From Ostrinia nubilalis (Eukaryota; Arthropoda; Insecta; Lepidoptera; Crambidae), in the NCBI RefSeq assembly GCF_963855985.1, contig NC_087106.1, forward strand, positions 8,229,001 through 8,293,000: 64,000 nucleotides of DNA, in the 5' to 3' direction. Positions within the stretch are counted from its first letter, which is position 1. Every line of letters starts with the position of its first letter. A model generated the notes under the pieces. It saw only the letters and a program-made list of their open reading frames with translations, did not search any database and was not told the origin of the DNA. The translations under genes were made by a program, and so were the position numbers. Of this stretch, positions 12,256 to 25,274 are shown piece by piece.

Positions 12256-12293
12256 ACTTACCTGAAACAAAAAGAAATCTCCATAAATATCAA
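12256..12293 (-). promoter_or_regulatory. Second recursive splice site: TTTCAG joined to GTAAGT
   Basis: On the minus strand the tract ATTTCTTTTTGTTTCAG ends at 12262 and is followed immediately by GTAAGTTTCTTGG from 12261. A weak branch-point match (TTGAT, adenosine at 12290) lies 28 bases before the AG. As at 31612, a strong acceptor and a full-consensus donor share one junction, leaving an exon of zero length. The site is 19.4 kb further along the same strand than the first ratchet point. Even spacing in a single orientation supports stepwise removal of one very long intron. Chance occurrence of the 8-mer AGGTAAGT is expected about twice in both strands of a window this size; the pyrimidine tract is the distinguishing feature. 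Confidence 0.55.
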
Positions 12294-15200
12294 ACGGGAA
12301 TAAAATATAAAATAGGTCGGTCGTCTAAAAGGTTTTATTAGACATTTTTTTACAGCATTTTTAAGGCGAACCAGCCTGGCACTAAAATTAGGCTGAGGAG
12401 TTATTAGAAAAACGGCAAGCATGATTGAATTTTTAAAGCTGGTTTCGTACCTATAAAATCAACGTATTATGGTCAGAACACACTATATTTTTTATTGCAA
12501 AATAACGGTTATTAAACAACATACGCATGCGTTTAGATTTGCCGTCGTGTGTACTTAAATAATACCTTAACTAAATAACTTTCGTTTTATAAAGGATTTG
12601 GAAAAAATCCCTCCTGAAATACAGTCAGTCTTCAAAAGGATGTTGACACTGAGTTTTGATGAGATATTAATTTGTATTTTAGTTCTCTAGCCTGTCCTAA
12701 ATTGGAAATTCGTAATTTTGTGGAAAATACCTGCTTCAAAGGACACTGTTAAGCCGTTGGCCCTATTTCTATTAAAATATTTGAGTTGTGACCTCCATTT
12801 TTATCTACGTGACTAGAAAAACCTAAATAACAGATAAACACTTAAAAGAGTACGGAATAACGAACTCGTCAATTCTACACAGCCGCCTAAAGCCGCTAAA
12901 ATCCCGCGAAAGATGGCTTAAGCTTCGTTGACATAAGGACCCTCCCAGAGAGTATCCTAAAAACGAAAATAAACCTTTTTAATGTGATATTCATCAGTAT
13001 ATTGAGTTAGCAATCTTTTATAGCACCGTAACGTTCAAGCCGAAGATTTTTTGAACTTTTTTTGAACAAGCCGACTTTGTTTTGTTTGAAATTAAAATTC
13101 CGACGGAGTCAGGAATAAATTCGTGTTTAATTAAGCTAAATAGTCTAATTAGGGGGATATTTTTGGGAGTTACGTTCGGGAATATGAAATGAAATTTGAT
13201 TTTGCGTAATTGGGTTTTTTATTAACACCGTAACAGCCAGGCGGTGTAATGAGACACGTTTTTATGCGGAATGTGCAGATAATATCGTCGTTAACGGGTC
13301 TTAATAAGGTCCAATTGGGTATTTAAAACATCACACTTGAATAAAGTCATGATTTGAAGCGGATGAAAGGGACGACGTTATAAAAGATTAAAGCTTTATA
13401 GTGTTGTCTCTCTTTTATCCACGTGTAAGGGATATACAAATAAAAAGCGGCTACCTAATATTTGGCTTATATTTGGTTCCTTTTTCTGGGTATACTTGGC
13501 TAAGTATGAGTTTTCTTAGCCAAGTACTTACAAGTGTTTGTTGATATACTTGCATAAATTCCGTGTGTACCCACACTGCTATTGGCGGGAGCTACTTCTC
13601 ATATCCTTCGTCCGTCCTTTAATTCCTTTCTAGCCATATTGTATAGAAAAGTGTAAAAAATCCTTCCATTTTGTAGACAGAGGCAACCAATAAAGTCGCA
13701 GCCCGGTCGGGCCACAGACAAAAAACGACTACTCATTTCACAAGTCTGTGGCCCAAGGTGAGCGAAGAATCCGCGGGAATTTACAGTCGACACGTCAAGT
13801 GTACACACTGCAGTATCTTATTCCGTTGAAATAGGAACTATTTTGCGATAATTTTTTTTAGTCTGATGTGCTGCTGTACCCACGGAATGTACGCTTCACA
13901 TACCTACCAAGTTTGTAGATGTTCGTTAATGTGAGTTTTCCCCGTTCTTTCCCCGGGGATGTGGGGGAGATGGGAACTTCGGAATGGGAAAATGAGTTAT
14001 TGGGACACGTTGTTGGCTATTTCTGTTGCTTGCTAAAGAATTAGATTAATATTTTTATATAATAAATAATAACGATTTTCTGTTATCTAGGAATAAATAG
14101 GCTTTTATTATGAGATTAGGAAGCACGCATAAGTGACAACAATTCATGAAAGAAATAGAACTGATATAAGAATAATCAACTGAATATAAAATAGACGTGT
14201 AGTTAGTATGTTTTAGTTTATTTATTTCATTATGCATATTTGGCTATGATGGCTACCAAAACTAAAATATAGAATACCGCGCGGAAAATTTATTAATTTA
14301 TGGAAGACACGACTTCAATTTATTGTACAAACAATATTTCACTCTTATTCAGAATAAATCTGCAAATTAAATTGTACCAAAAAAGCTTTATTTAACAGTT
14401 CCGAATTCAAAACTTAGTTATCCAATAACGAAATAACGTTATGGTTAAAAACCTCGTTTATAATAACGTGATAGCAGTTCTCATTACAGCATGATACTGG
14501 CTGAATGGAAACGTATTCTGAATTCAAATCGCGGCGGTTGCCATGGCAACCAGTGTGATTGCACACTCGCGCGCAACATCTGTGCGGTTTGAAGATTGGC
14601 ACGAAAGATTAAACTGATTCTTACACATGTTATTGGATTACATTTATTGGTGTGAAATTCTGTTATCTATCTAGTTCGCGCCAATAGAAACAGATTTTTT
14701 TTTTCAAGAAGTAAAACCGAGTAACTAACAGAGAACTGACTATGTATCTGCTATCTTTGATTGTAAGTGGTTATAAGAGTATTAATTAACTTATTTTTTT
14801 TACAACATTGCTAGTGTTGTTGCTGTATTTCTTACTGCTTAAAGTGACATGCGAAAAATAATATTTTGACAGGTATTAAGTGCTACTTTTTGACTTTAGT
14901 TTTTCAAGTTATAATCTTATGCAGTACCTACTTAGTATTGCAGAACTTACACAGAATAGTAGGTAACTCAGGCGACCTGTTCTAAATCGAGGTTTCTAAA
15001 TAAATAGAGTAAGCAAACATGGCTGACTTAAGACTGGGTAACATTGTGAGGGTAAATTCTGAAAGCTGTGTAAAGCGCTTAGGATACCTTTACAAGAAAT
15101 TATATAATAGGGCTGCCGCTTGCAAGCTTAACAACGTTTTATGGAACCATTATTTTATTTAAAACTTTATTTTACGGGAACCACAGCACAAAAGGCGAAC

Positions 15201-18200
15201 TTAACGCCACAGGGCATTATCTCCTAGCCAGTCTTGGTTTTTTTTCTTAAAAGTGAACTTTAGCTGTTCTGCATAAAGAAAAATAACTTTTGAAGCATTG
15301 GAATCAGTATTCAGTAGTAAGTGACGAAGTTTCAAGACACTTGACTTAAGTACCCCAGCACAGTATATTAATGAAGTTAGTATCGTATAAAACTTGAATA
15401 TTTGCCAGCCCTGATATAATAAAATCTTTAATATCCGACCGAGGTGGAACACTGGCAATACAGAAACTACAGCGGTCTGTATTAAGACGGCATGAGTCGG
15501 ATTAACATATTAATCAGAAGCTCCCTAGATGTTATATTCCGACTTTGACTGCCACAAAGTGGAGGCAACCCTGACGCGCGAATTTCACCCCAACTTGTAC
15601 CAAGTTAAGACTCACCCAGGTACACAGGAGTTTAAATTAGTTATAAAACGAGACACGGACGTGAAGCAAATACTAATCCTAACTGTTTGTTTAGTTTAAG
15701 ACAAAGTATTTGATACTTTTTTTTTCGGTATAACGGAAAAAATAAATAGCCCCCACGAAAAAGTCGTTAGTCATTCGAAAAAATCGCCTCACAGAATGAC
15801 GCGAGTCGCCCAGCTGTTTCCGTCGGCACAGCTGATCGACCGGATATTGGCTGTTAGAGAGACGTCGACTATCTCTTTCACACACGCCGCGTCTGTTGCG
15901 GCTTTTAATTTCTCACTCTTCAGCCTCTTAATGAGCGAGCTTCCTACAAAGCCGTTCCAATTTCGAAATAAGAAAAGAAAAAGCAAATTAAATTATCAAA
16001 GTTCGTTATTACGAATAATTTTCGCCGTTTCGTTCGCGTGATGGCAAACTCGAAGTGTTGTAGGCTGAATAATACAGTTCCCGTGCCGCAGATCTCGTGT
16101 TTGAAAAAGTGACTGGCTGGCACGCGATTTAAATGCGGCGTTCGAATTTTGAAGTTTAAAAACTGAATGCTTAGTTTAAATAAAGCGTTCTGGAATTCAC
16201 AATTATCACGAATGCATTAATACTCGTACAAGCTGGTATGGACGGATAGCATTTCATTAGTTCTGTTTGAAGTTTGTTTGCGTTATTGTGCCCAGGTCGG
16301 TTATGATCATACAACTTTGGTCGTTATACTTTTGCAATAAGAACTAATATGGCGCACGGTAAGTTGTACAAACCCGGAACACAGGGATTTTAAGTGGGAA
16401 GTTTTGACAGCGGTTACAGGCTGCTGTTGGTGAAGTTAAGAAGTTTTAATATTTAATGGACAACAAAATGTTTTCAGTAATGAATTGATGTATATTTCGG
16501 CCATTCGAACAAAGAGGAACAAGTCGAGTTTGATGTTATTAAGGCCCGCTCCATAGACAACTGTTAATAAATTCCGAAATATCGCCGAAACTAATTAGAA
16601 TTTTGTTGGGGAGTTTTGAATATTCTCTCGTTGCAAAGATTTCGTGGACATTGATTGAAACGTGTTACACAGAAATGTGTTACACAGAAATGTTTTTCAA
16701 TGTGAAAAATATAAAGCAAAAAGGTTTTAATAATGTCGTTAACAGTAGCAAAACTATAGCAATTACTTTGTGATTAAAATAGCAAGGTAAACACGTATAA
16801 AACGGAAAAATCATTAATAACAAACAATTAGAGGGGAACAAAATTTCTAATGGAAATTGTAGCGTTATTTTCATATTGTCACAGAACGAGAAATTACATG
16901 TTGAATGACCTAAGTGGTTCGCGGAAACAGGACATGCTACAATACCCAATAGAAAAAATAAAACGTCAGCGGTCGTTATGCAAATTTAGTTCTTAGTACA
17001 TAAGTAATAGGGATTATTAGTGTTGCAATGGCGTGTGTTGCCATATCTTACTTTGAAGTAAAACACGGAATTATTCCCACGACGTTAATAAACGTGTTGC
17101 AATATTGTAACGACGATGTGAAATGAATTTCAACTCGCGTTACTCAACTTAATGTAATGGAAATATAGCAGTAAGAACTAAGTTATTTACTTACATTTTA
17201 TGATTAAAAGACACAGAAGTGTCAAAGATTTACCTGATACTTACTCGTATATTTAAACACCTACATTTCTTGTTTGTTTATTAGGTTGCCATTATTAGTT
17301 ACTTATGTGGGTTTAGAATTATTAAAATTACTTTTCATTATCTTTTTATAACCTTATTTTAAAAAATCATATACATAAACACATTGCCTCACATGTTCAA
17401 TTATTTTAGCATTAATATAATATCAACGATGATTCGATCGCGCGGTCGAATCGTCGAAATGTAAGTAGGTAATTACTGTAAACGAATCCGTATTTCTTGG
17501 CATTGCAACATTATATCGTATGAACATCGCACGTGAGACGTGACACACTGACTTTTGCAATAATAACATGAACACCTTGTATGTAATTTGAATTGCCTAT
17601 TAAAACTTGTGTTTAAATGATTACAAAAAATAACTCATCAAAATTGAACAAGTATTGCAAAAGACAATCACGGAATCGTAAAATAAACAAAAAACGATCA
17701 GTCAACATTCTGCTCCCGATTATAAATTTTTAAAATATTCCTTTTTTCTAGAACACATTTCAAAAAAGAAAACGCATTGTATTTCGAAGGTAGAGTCGCG
17801 AAGGAAGTGCGAAGCGACGGTTGCGTGCATAGTGCGATTTTGTAAGTAATCTATTGCACTTGCACCTGCATTGCAGACATTGGAGAAATAAGGGAAGATT
17901 GAAAAACCTTACCTATTTGTTATGGGAATAAAAAAAAATCAGTTTAAAAAAATCAGTCGAAAAAAAAACCAAATGAATTTAAATTAATCACGTTTAAAAA
18001 CGGAGCGCTTCGTTCTTTGGCGTTGAAAATAACTAATTAAATCTAGCGGTCTTTGTGGTTTTACATGACTCGCTAGAGATGGGTACGTGCCACTTTAAAT
18101 GTGACCAAATGTCAAATAGGCCAACATCGCCAACATTAAATTGCGAATGGGGCCAACATTTGTTAATGCCATTAAGACCCTCATCGGGTATCCCGATATG

Positions 18201-20094
18201 CATGATGTATGGTTAGATTCTAATGATTCGATTAAATTGAGGTCTCGAATTCTCGATTCTCTATTAATTGGGCCCACATTAAATCTAATGTTGGCCTTCT
18301 AAAATGTATTTTATTAGATGCCTTACATTACATTAGATTTTAAATAACTATTTTTATTTATTTTTTACATTATAAATTGAATAACTTTGTTAGCCAATTG
18401 AGTTTACCAAAATAAGTCATCAAAAATATTTGAAATCCTGTAACATTAAACAAAACTTTGTAACTGCATCTGTAAACAAAACCTTGTATCTGTGCGGCTG
18501 TTAAAATAGATTTTTCTCGTAAACCTCTATTTCCTAACACAACTAGAAACACCACGATAACACTAAGCTAAAACAGCAACAATTTGTTTAACAGTGGAAT
18601 TACCGAGTTGGTAACTGCTCTCGTTATAACGTTAACGTTATTTTGCCCGACACTTAACTGGAGGCGCCTTTAAAGTTTAAAGTTGTTCGGGATTCAAGTT
18701 TTTACAGCGAGTAAACGTGGTGTATCTATTTCTTCTAATTACAGTGTCTTAGGAGAAGTATCATTTTATTATCTAGTATTACATTCATTTATAGCATCGC
18801 TTATACTTTTAGATACAGAAAAAGTTCCAGATTTTATAATAATTTAGTCTTTAATAAGACAATTTAGTGAAATTCGAATTTCCTTTTAAAATCTACATAC
18901 ATTCTTTACAGTGCATAACGAACCCCGCAAATTAAATGGTATCTAACAAAAAGATCTCATGAATGTTCAACTTCAATTCTGCATTATGAAACACGAATCT
19001 GAATTGTCGATGTTATCTTTTAAACAACGATATAAAATAACGTTTTAACGATATAAAATACCATGTTAACGTTACTATCAACTCATTAAAAAGGTTTAAC
19101 ACTACATATTTTGTTTTGTTTTTAGTGTCCACATTCAGGTGTTTTATTCAGATTTTATTGTTTTATTCATCCATAGGGGTGAGTTTTGTTTGTGTTTATC
19201 AACAAAACTTTAACTTTACTGAATTAGTTAACGGTCGGGTAAGCAACTTAGTGATTGAAGTTTTAAGTTAGTTGATAATTAAGTAAATTGAACAATACTG
19301 AGTAGAACAAAGTTTTAGTTGTTACTTTATGTTTAGGGCGTTGTAATGTAAATAGGAGTTACGAAAAGGAGGTATCTAGCTTAATTAACGAACTAATTTA
19401 TAGCTAGAAACATGGTTAAGAATGTTTATATACTCGATGGCACATGTGAAATAATTGCACTGCAAAAATCACTCTTATTTCGCGTGGTTTAAGATCGGAC
19501 TCAAGATCGTCATCTTATTTAAGATGCTGTTCCAAATTTGAATGCACAGGGGTCAATTCTCAAACAAAAGCGAAATTAAATCAAACAGAAAACAACTTTA
19601 TGCCTTCATCCCGGTAGTATTAAAGTGACGTCATCGCGTGCACACGATACGTTTTCAACTTATGGAATTTCGAAGTTTCGAGTGCGTTTCGCGTCGACCT
19701 CCCTTGTTCTTTCGCGCCGTAAACTCGGTGACGTAAAAACGGATGGAAAAGTTTCAGTAACGTCAAATACGTGGACGTTGTCACGTGATGTTGACTTGTT
19801 TGGATGAGTTTATGGAGAGCTACCAACCGGCACGGTTCTCATGTACGAGTAAAGTTGTAGAATGACGTATCAGTTATGTAATATAGTGAGAACTAGAATA
19901 AGTCGTCAACGTAATTTTTGTATTGTAACTAGACCGTTCTTTATCGTAGGAAGTCGATCCACGACTTAATTTCATATGGTTGGGTTTTATTTGGTTGTCA
20001 AGCTGTAGATCCTGGCTACACAGGAGGTGCAGCAGTGGGAACAAGAGGTGGGAATAGTTCCGAAGCTGCCTTTATATTAGTTGACGCTATAGCG
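12294..20094. other. Long stretch of mostly unique AT-rich sequence
   Basis: About 7.8 kb with no recognised gene or well-bounded transposon. A hairpin with arms GGGCCACAGAC and GTCTGTGGCCC lies at 13709-13754. A G+C-richer patch at 15780-16130 has open frames in opposite strands (15796-16041 plus; 15986-15789 minus) that shadow each other and carry no domain. A 15-base tandem repeat of GTTACACAGAAATGT lies at 16664-16692. Inverted GGCCAACAT motifs lie at 18119 and near 18290 and may mark an unclassified MITE. Confidence 0.5.
14536..14551. promoter_or_regulatory. Perfect 16-bp palindrome matching an RFX X-box
   Basis: GGTTGCCATGGCAACC is a perfect palindrome containing GTTGCCATGGCAAC, an optimal match to the X-box bound by RFX-family factors (RYYNYY-N1-3-RRNRAC). 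In insects X-boxes lie in promoters of cilia and sensory-neuron genes. No promoter or exon was recognised beside it, so it could be an intronic enhancer site or chance. The flanks (GCGGC left, CGCGCGCAAC about 30 bases right) are richer in G+C than the neighbourhood. Confidence 0.45.
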
Positions 20095-20329
20095 CAGCGG
20101 TTCCCAAACTTGTTTTGTCTACTGCCCACTTTGAGAATAAATTATTTTTAGCGCCCCCATTTGTAGTCGAGAGTCGAGTGCTCAGTCGGTGTCTAAGAGA
20201 CCTCCTAGTAAATGACGCCTCCCAAGCCTCTACACAACGTCCGGATTTTTTTTTCTGGGTCTCTTACCGCCCCCCTTTAAGCCTGCAGCGCCCACAAGGG
20301 GGCGTTATCGCCCACTTTGGGAAAGACTG
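20095..20329 (-). mobile_element. hAT MITE, copy 2 (TSD CTATAGCG)
   Basis: A 235-base element with ends CAGCGGTTCCCAAACTTG and, inverted, CAGTCTTTCCCAAAGTGG. It is flanked by a perfect 8-bp duplication, CTATAGCG, at 20087-20094 and 20330-20337. It is homologous end to end to 5512-5746 in opposite orientation. It encodes no transposase; the open frame 20115-20441 that crosses it is accidental. Confidence 0.92.
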
Positions 20330-20362
20330 CTATAGCGTATACGACATCGTTACGATATTTCA

Positions 20363-20772
20363 TCCTACTAATATTATAAATGCGAAAGTTTGGATGTTTG
20401 TTACTCTTTCACGCAAAAACTACTCAACGGATTTTGATTAAACTGTACAGCATTATTGTGTACTAGCTTTCCGCCCGCGGCTTCGCGCGCGTGGACTACA
20501 TTATCTACATATTTTACGGAACCTTATTTTTTTCAAACTAAAATTTAGCCTATGTTACTCGTGGATAATGTAGCTTTCGAATGGTAAAAGAATTTTTAAA
20601 AGCGGTTCAGTAGTTTTTGAGCCTATTCATTACAACCAAACAAACAAACAAAGTTTTCCTATTTATAATATTAGTGTAGATAACCCCGAATAACATATTA
20701 TTATAGGCTATAATTTATGACGATCGGTGACAAACTAAATTTCACGCGAGTGAAGCCGCGGACAAAAGCTAG
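20363..20772 (+). mobile_element. Helitron-like element interrupted by a second Helitron
   Basis: The 5' end TCCTACTAATATTATAAATG follows an A. The 3' end carries GCGAGTGAAGCCGCGG, then CTAG at 20769-20772 before T. This TC...CTAG structure inserted between A and T is diagnostic of Helitrons. The family resembles the short Lep1-type elements known from Lepidoptera. Bases 20463-20680 are an inserted reverse-strand relative. Joining 20462 to 20681 restores the continuous sequence seen, inverted, at 26087-26259. It is non-coding. Confidence 0.82.
20463..20680 (-). mobile_element. Helitron-like element nested inside 20363-20772
   Basis: On the minus strand this 218-base element begins TCTACACTAATATTATAAAT and ends GCGGGCGGAAAGCTAG. 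It sits exactly between an A (20462) and a T (20681) of the older element. The subfamily differs inside from its host. A stem can form from CGCGCGCGAAGCCGCGGGCG next to the 3' CTAG. It is non-coding. Confidence 0.82.
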
Positions 20773-23700
20773 TTTATTGTATAAAAAATCTTTAAGGCAA
20801 GCCATAATTAACAGCTAAAACTTATAGAAGCCTTTAAATAAATTCTCATTTCAAATTCTACTTAACTGTCCTTTATTGAAGTGCATTGTTGTATTGAATA
20901 ACCATTTGCTGAACAAAAGTTGACTGAAGCGTGCTTAAGCATAATGCCGAACAATAGATTAGCCAAGCTTCAACTTGAACGATTAAACCAGTTTATCTGA
21001 TAATGGACTCAGAACAGGGACATTCTGGCAAGGGGTGCATAGCATTAATTTAGATAAGATTTAAAGTAAATAGTTGCGTGGCATTACATAACAGTACATA
21101 ATATTTGTGACCAACTGTGTCGAAAATTGATTAATTGAAATAAGTTAGTTACTTTCTTAATTTTATTTTGACTCTATTTAGTTTTGAGTTATTTTTTACT
21201 TTTTATTTTTAAACTTTTTCTTTTGTGATCATGATTAATACTTTTCCGCCTATGATACCCAACCAGTGAAGGTTGAGTAGTCCAGATGGATCTTCAAACT
21301 CGCAATAAATCAGAAAAACGACTTGAAGAAAATATATCGATTCAAAATTAGCGCCTTGCTCCAAAAGAACGAAATTAATCAGAAACAAAGAGTTCCAACC
21401 AAATAGGTGAGTATCGACCTTCTAATAATAAGCTTCACTAGCTTCAAAAGAAAACGACAGCAAATATAACTTGGCATCATGAAAACAATGGTTCCAAAAC
21501 ACGTCCCGTATAGTTCATGTCCCTCGAACTTCAAGTAAAGCCTCGGACACATGTGGCCGAACACAGATGCGGTCAGAAGTTGCCCGCATTATTCGCGGTC
21601 GCTCGCGCCAACTTTGTTTGATTTGTTTGCGGTGCACGGTCTCTATTCGTTGCAATGACGCTCGTGTGTTACAGGCCTAAGTTCTGATAATGGCCGTCGT
21701 TGATGAATTGAAAATATCGATAATTATGCGGTTTAAATCAGTGATTAAAAGTTGTGCTTTTATTACACTTTGCCTATACAAATAATAAATTAATATCGCA
21801 AAGTATCTAATATGGCGTTATATTGATTGGCCTTGAAAAATAAGTTAGTAATTAAGTTACTTTTATAATTTTACCTACATATTTTACTGGAACTACAAAT
21901 GATTTTGTACTTGATTTATTAAGTAACATTTGGTTTTCAATTAAATTAAAACTTTTTTGCTATTTGACGTGTTAATGTTTGCCTTCCACTGTCTGTTAAT
22001 GTAACATAACGTCTTATACAAGAGCAAATTTAAATAAAACCCAGAAATAACCACGTACAAAGCGAAACCTCAATGTATAAAACACGTCCGATTGAATCCC
22101 ATACAAAATATCACTGGCGGTAGAATACAAAGAATCACATATAATATCTATCCGCGAATTCCGAAGGATCCGATTGTTACAGAATTCCTTTGCCCAAGTT
22201 TTATACGACAGAAAGCTAATAAAATTGTACGAACTAGTCCGGACAATGCCATTTACAGAATTGCTCTTAACAGGCTGGTATTTTTACTAGCCCGATACCA
22301 AGAAACGAGATATTTGAAACTGAGACTGCGCCTTTTAAGGAACGGATTGAATAATTTGGTTGTAAAGCAACAAAGTTTACAAGGGTTTAATTGGAACGAA
22401 AAGTACGTGGTTTTTTAATCTGATATATCGCACTAATTGGGCGATACACTAGCAAATTGTTACCCAGTCATTCCCCCAAAACACTCAAATATACGCGTTG
22501 CTCGTATGTCCATAAATTCAACTTAGATCTTGACAGCCTTTTAAAACGTAGTATTGCCAGCTGTAAACCCAATGCTCAGCCCTGATACATTAACCGATTA
22601 TTTTGCAGCAAGGGCTGACAGCGAGATATATAGCCTATAAAAAAATTCGTCACTGTCATTTCGCTTTAATCCAGGGTTTACGAATCTGACAAATGTTCTG
22701 ACGCGTCAGCGATTAAGTCCGAAACAAACGTTCGAATGGACGCAAATTCGCCGATTTCTCTGGAAACGAATTTTATTTCAAAAGTTGCAGCGGATAAATG
22801 CTTCGCGAATCAATTGGGAATCCAGTTTCGTAACCGAGCGATTTCGTAGAGAATCCAATCGTACAAAAACGCGAAGATTTCTTTTGTTGAATCTATTACG
22901 CGGGTGTACAGCTCGAAAAAAGCTCAATCAATCATCGGCGATCATCCATCAAACGCATTCAACAAGTAAAAACAAAACTGTTATCGCGCAGCCCTGGGCG
23001 AGTGTTGTTCACAATGGGGAAGCACCCTTGCTGGCAAGGTGCGTAAGCGAGTGTGCGTGCGCGTTGGATTTAAGGCAGTGTGAGTGCGTGAGCGCGCAGG
23101 GCTGGCAGATGCGGCGTTCGCACGCAGCTGCCGGCTTCCCCTTAAGCTGTAAATATAATACGGCACGCGCTGTGCTTTCACGTAATTATGCATTATTATT
23201 ACGACCGCTTTTTCGAGCTTATTATTACAGGATTGTAATTTTTGTTTCGGATGCAGACGGACGCCATTGTGTTGGAGCGCCCCGATGCGTGACATACGCG
23301 GACTGTGTTTATATCGCTACAATAAAAAGTAACGTACGACTTACATAATTATTATGCGAAAGCTGGCCATTTTCGCACATTTGCTTCCTGTCGCCGCTTT
23401 GTCTTTTTTATGTTGGGCGGGGTTATGTTTTGTTCGGAATTACTACAGTCTTAGATCAAGATTGAAATCCTTAACGCTAATATAGCTTTTATAAGCATTA
23501 TTTCGCCGCTCTTATCGCCTGATCCCGCGAAGTTATTTAGCAAGGTACATTTAACCTCAGAAATATGACCGTAAATACGAGTGGCCCGAACCCCAATATA
23601 AATTTAGTTAATGTACTACGCGGGTTGCGTGTTCCTTTTCTCCGTATGTCTATCTCTGTCTAAAATTAACGTCGGTAAGCCCCCAAAGTCTATTTCCACA

Positions 23701-25274
23701 AACAAGCATTGAAAAATGACCTGCCTGCCGGTCTTACGAGAATATATGTTATTTCATAGAGGTAAGAGAAATAACATAATATTCGTACGAGTGCGTAAAC
23801 GTGTACACGATATATCAGCTGGCTTTGTTTTCTCAAAAATAATACGCTGTGAAAATACTACGTGACGGTGATATTGGAACTTTTCATTTGACGTCACTTT
23901 TTACTGTCATGTTCTTATACAAGTACAGACATATTACATCGTTAGCTTGTCTCAAGCCTAGTAACTCCTAAAAAGTAATTCTATGATTGGGGATACTTAT
24001 AATTATATTTTTTTATCTTATAATATGATTTGGTTTTGCTATGGATGCGTTCAGAAATTAGTAAAGAAATTACATTAAATAAAATTGTTATTTGACATTT
24101 TAGCCTAAGATATGTAATATGAATGTAATCAAATGCCATTTTAGATGATATGTTAAGCTGAATATATCTTCTGAAGGAGCCATGAAACCAAATTAGAGTA
24201 ACGTTGATAGAGGGTTTGACAAATTACGTCTGAATTTCCTTTTAGCTAATGAATGTGACATTCAAGTGATACATTTTGTGTATAATTTCGGGCACGATTC
24301 CAACCCGGAGTTAATGCCTTTTTGGGGATGTCATTTTTCGTTAACATTATCGGGGAAATGCAATTTCATTTGGACACGTCACGAAAAAATGGCAGTTCAT
24401 AATATCAGCCGTGTTTTGTTTTTGGGAACTGTTGAACAAAATAGAAGTTGTTTACTTGTTTTTTGTGAATACATATAAGACATAACTTTTAAATAAAAGA
24501 AACCCTTAACCTGTGCTTTAAAATGATATCCTCCTTTACAATTACGCGACATAAAATTATTATAAGAATTCAACACGAAAGTAAGTAAAAGAAAATTGTT
24601 TTTATTATGTTAAAGGTATAATGGAATTGCTAAAAATATACACCTTGTGGAATAATGGCTTGTAGCTAAGAGCGTTCGAAAAACAGATAAATCGGTCTGG
24701 GGGCTGGGGGTCTACTACCCTCATTATCGATATCCTCTTTCGTTTTTAGTATAATGTATTTTCTTAAATAGAAAGTTTTGAGGTAATCTACTAAGAATTA
24801 TCTATTTCTAAATTGCAATGGACACCGCATCAGATTAATTTTTTTGTTGTGACCTTTTTTTCCCCCAAATTCTTGTTCCCAAGGGTCCTTATACCTTAAG
24901 ACTGTCCTGCTCTGATTTCTACTAACCTAAGTGAGTGAGAAAGACGGATAGAGTAGAGGGTAGACCATCAGAGAATCCGTAACACAAGCGTTGCGTAATC
25001 GTATCGAAATACCCTGAGACATGCTTTTATCAACAACCCATTAGCGATCGGATCGAACGCGGCTCGTTAACGCGAGCGTACATTTTTAATGTAACGCGTA
25101 TTGACACCTGTTTTATCTGATTATTTTTGAGTTTCAAATATTTATTTATTTTTAATGCAGTCTACGCACAAAACCCGCCGACCCGTCAACATGAGTCGTC
25201 CAATTTTGACATGTTCATAGAAATTACAAGTCATAGACGTGATTTTTTTTAAAATAAAACCTGTGTAGCCCATA
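20773..25274. other. Mostly unique sequence with a G+C-rich patch at 22.98-23.30 kb
   Basis: No recognised gene. The longest open frame in the window (22785-23348, plus, 187 codons) lies here but is paired with a 104-codon minus-strand shadow and has no domain. Within it, CACAATGGGG (ATG at 23012) opens seven codons that reach a possible donor GCAAG/GTGCGT at 23038/23039, so a plus-strand first exon is conceivable but weak. The hairpin ATGTTATTT/AAATAACAT lies at 23747-23779. Confidence 0.4.

Noticed and set aside
17895..17945. Minus-strand AATAG/GTAAGG as a splice site
   Set aside because: The bases before the AG (AACAAATAG) break the pyrimidine tract.
22785..23348. 187-codon open frame, the longest in the window
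   Set aside because: No domain, an odd cysteine- and arginine-rich composition, and a long antisense frame over the same G+C-rich patch. It is best explained by base composition.
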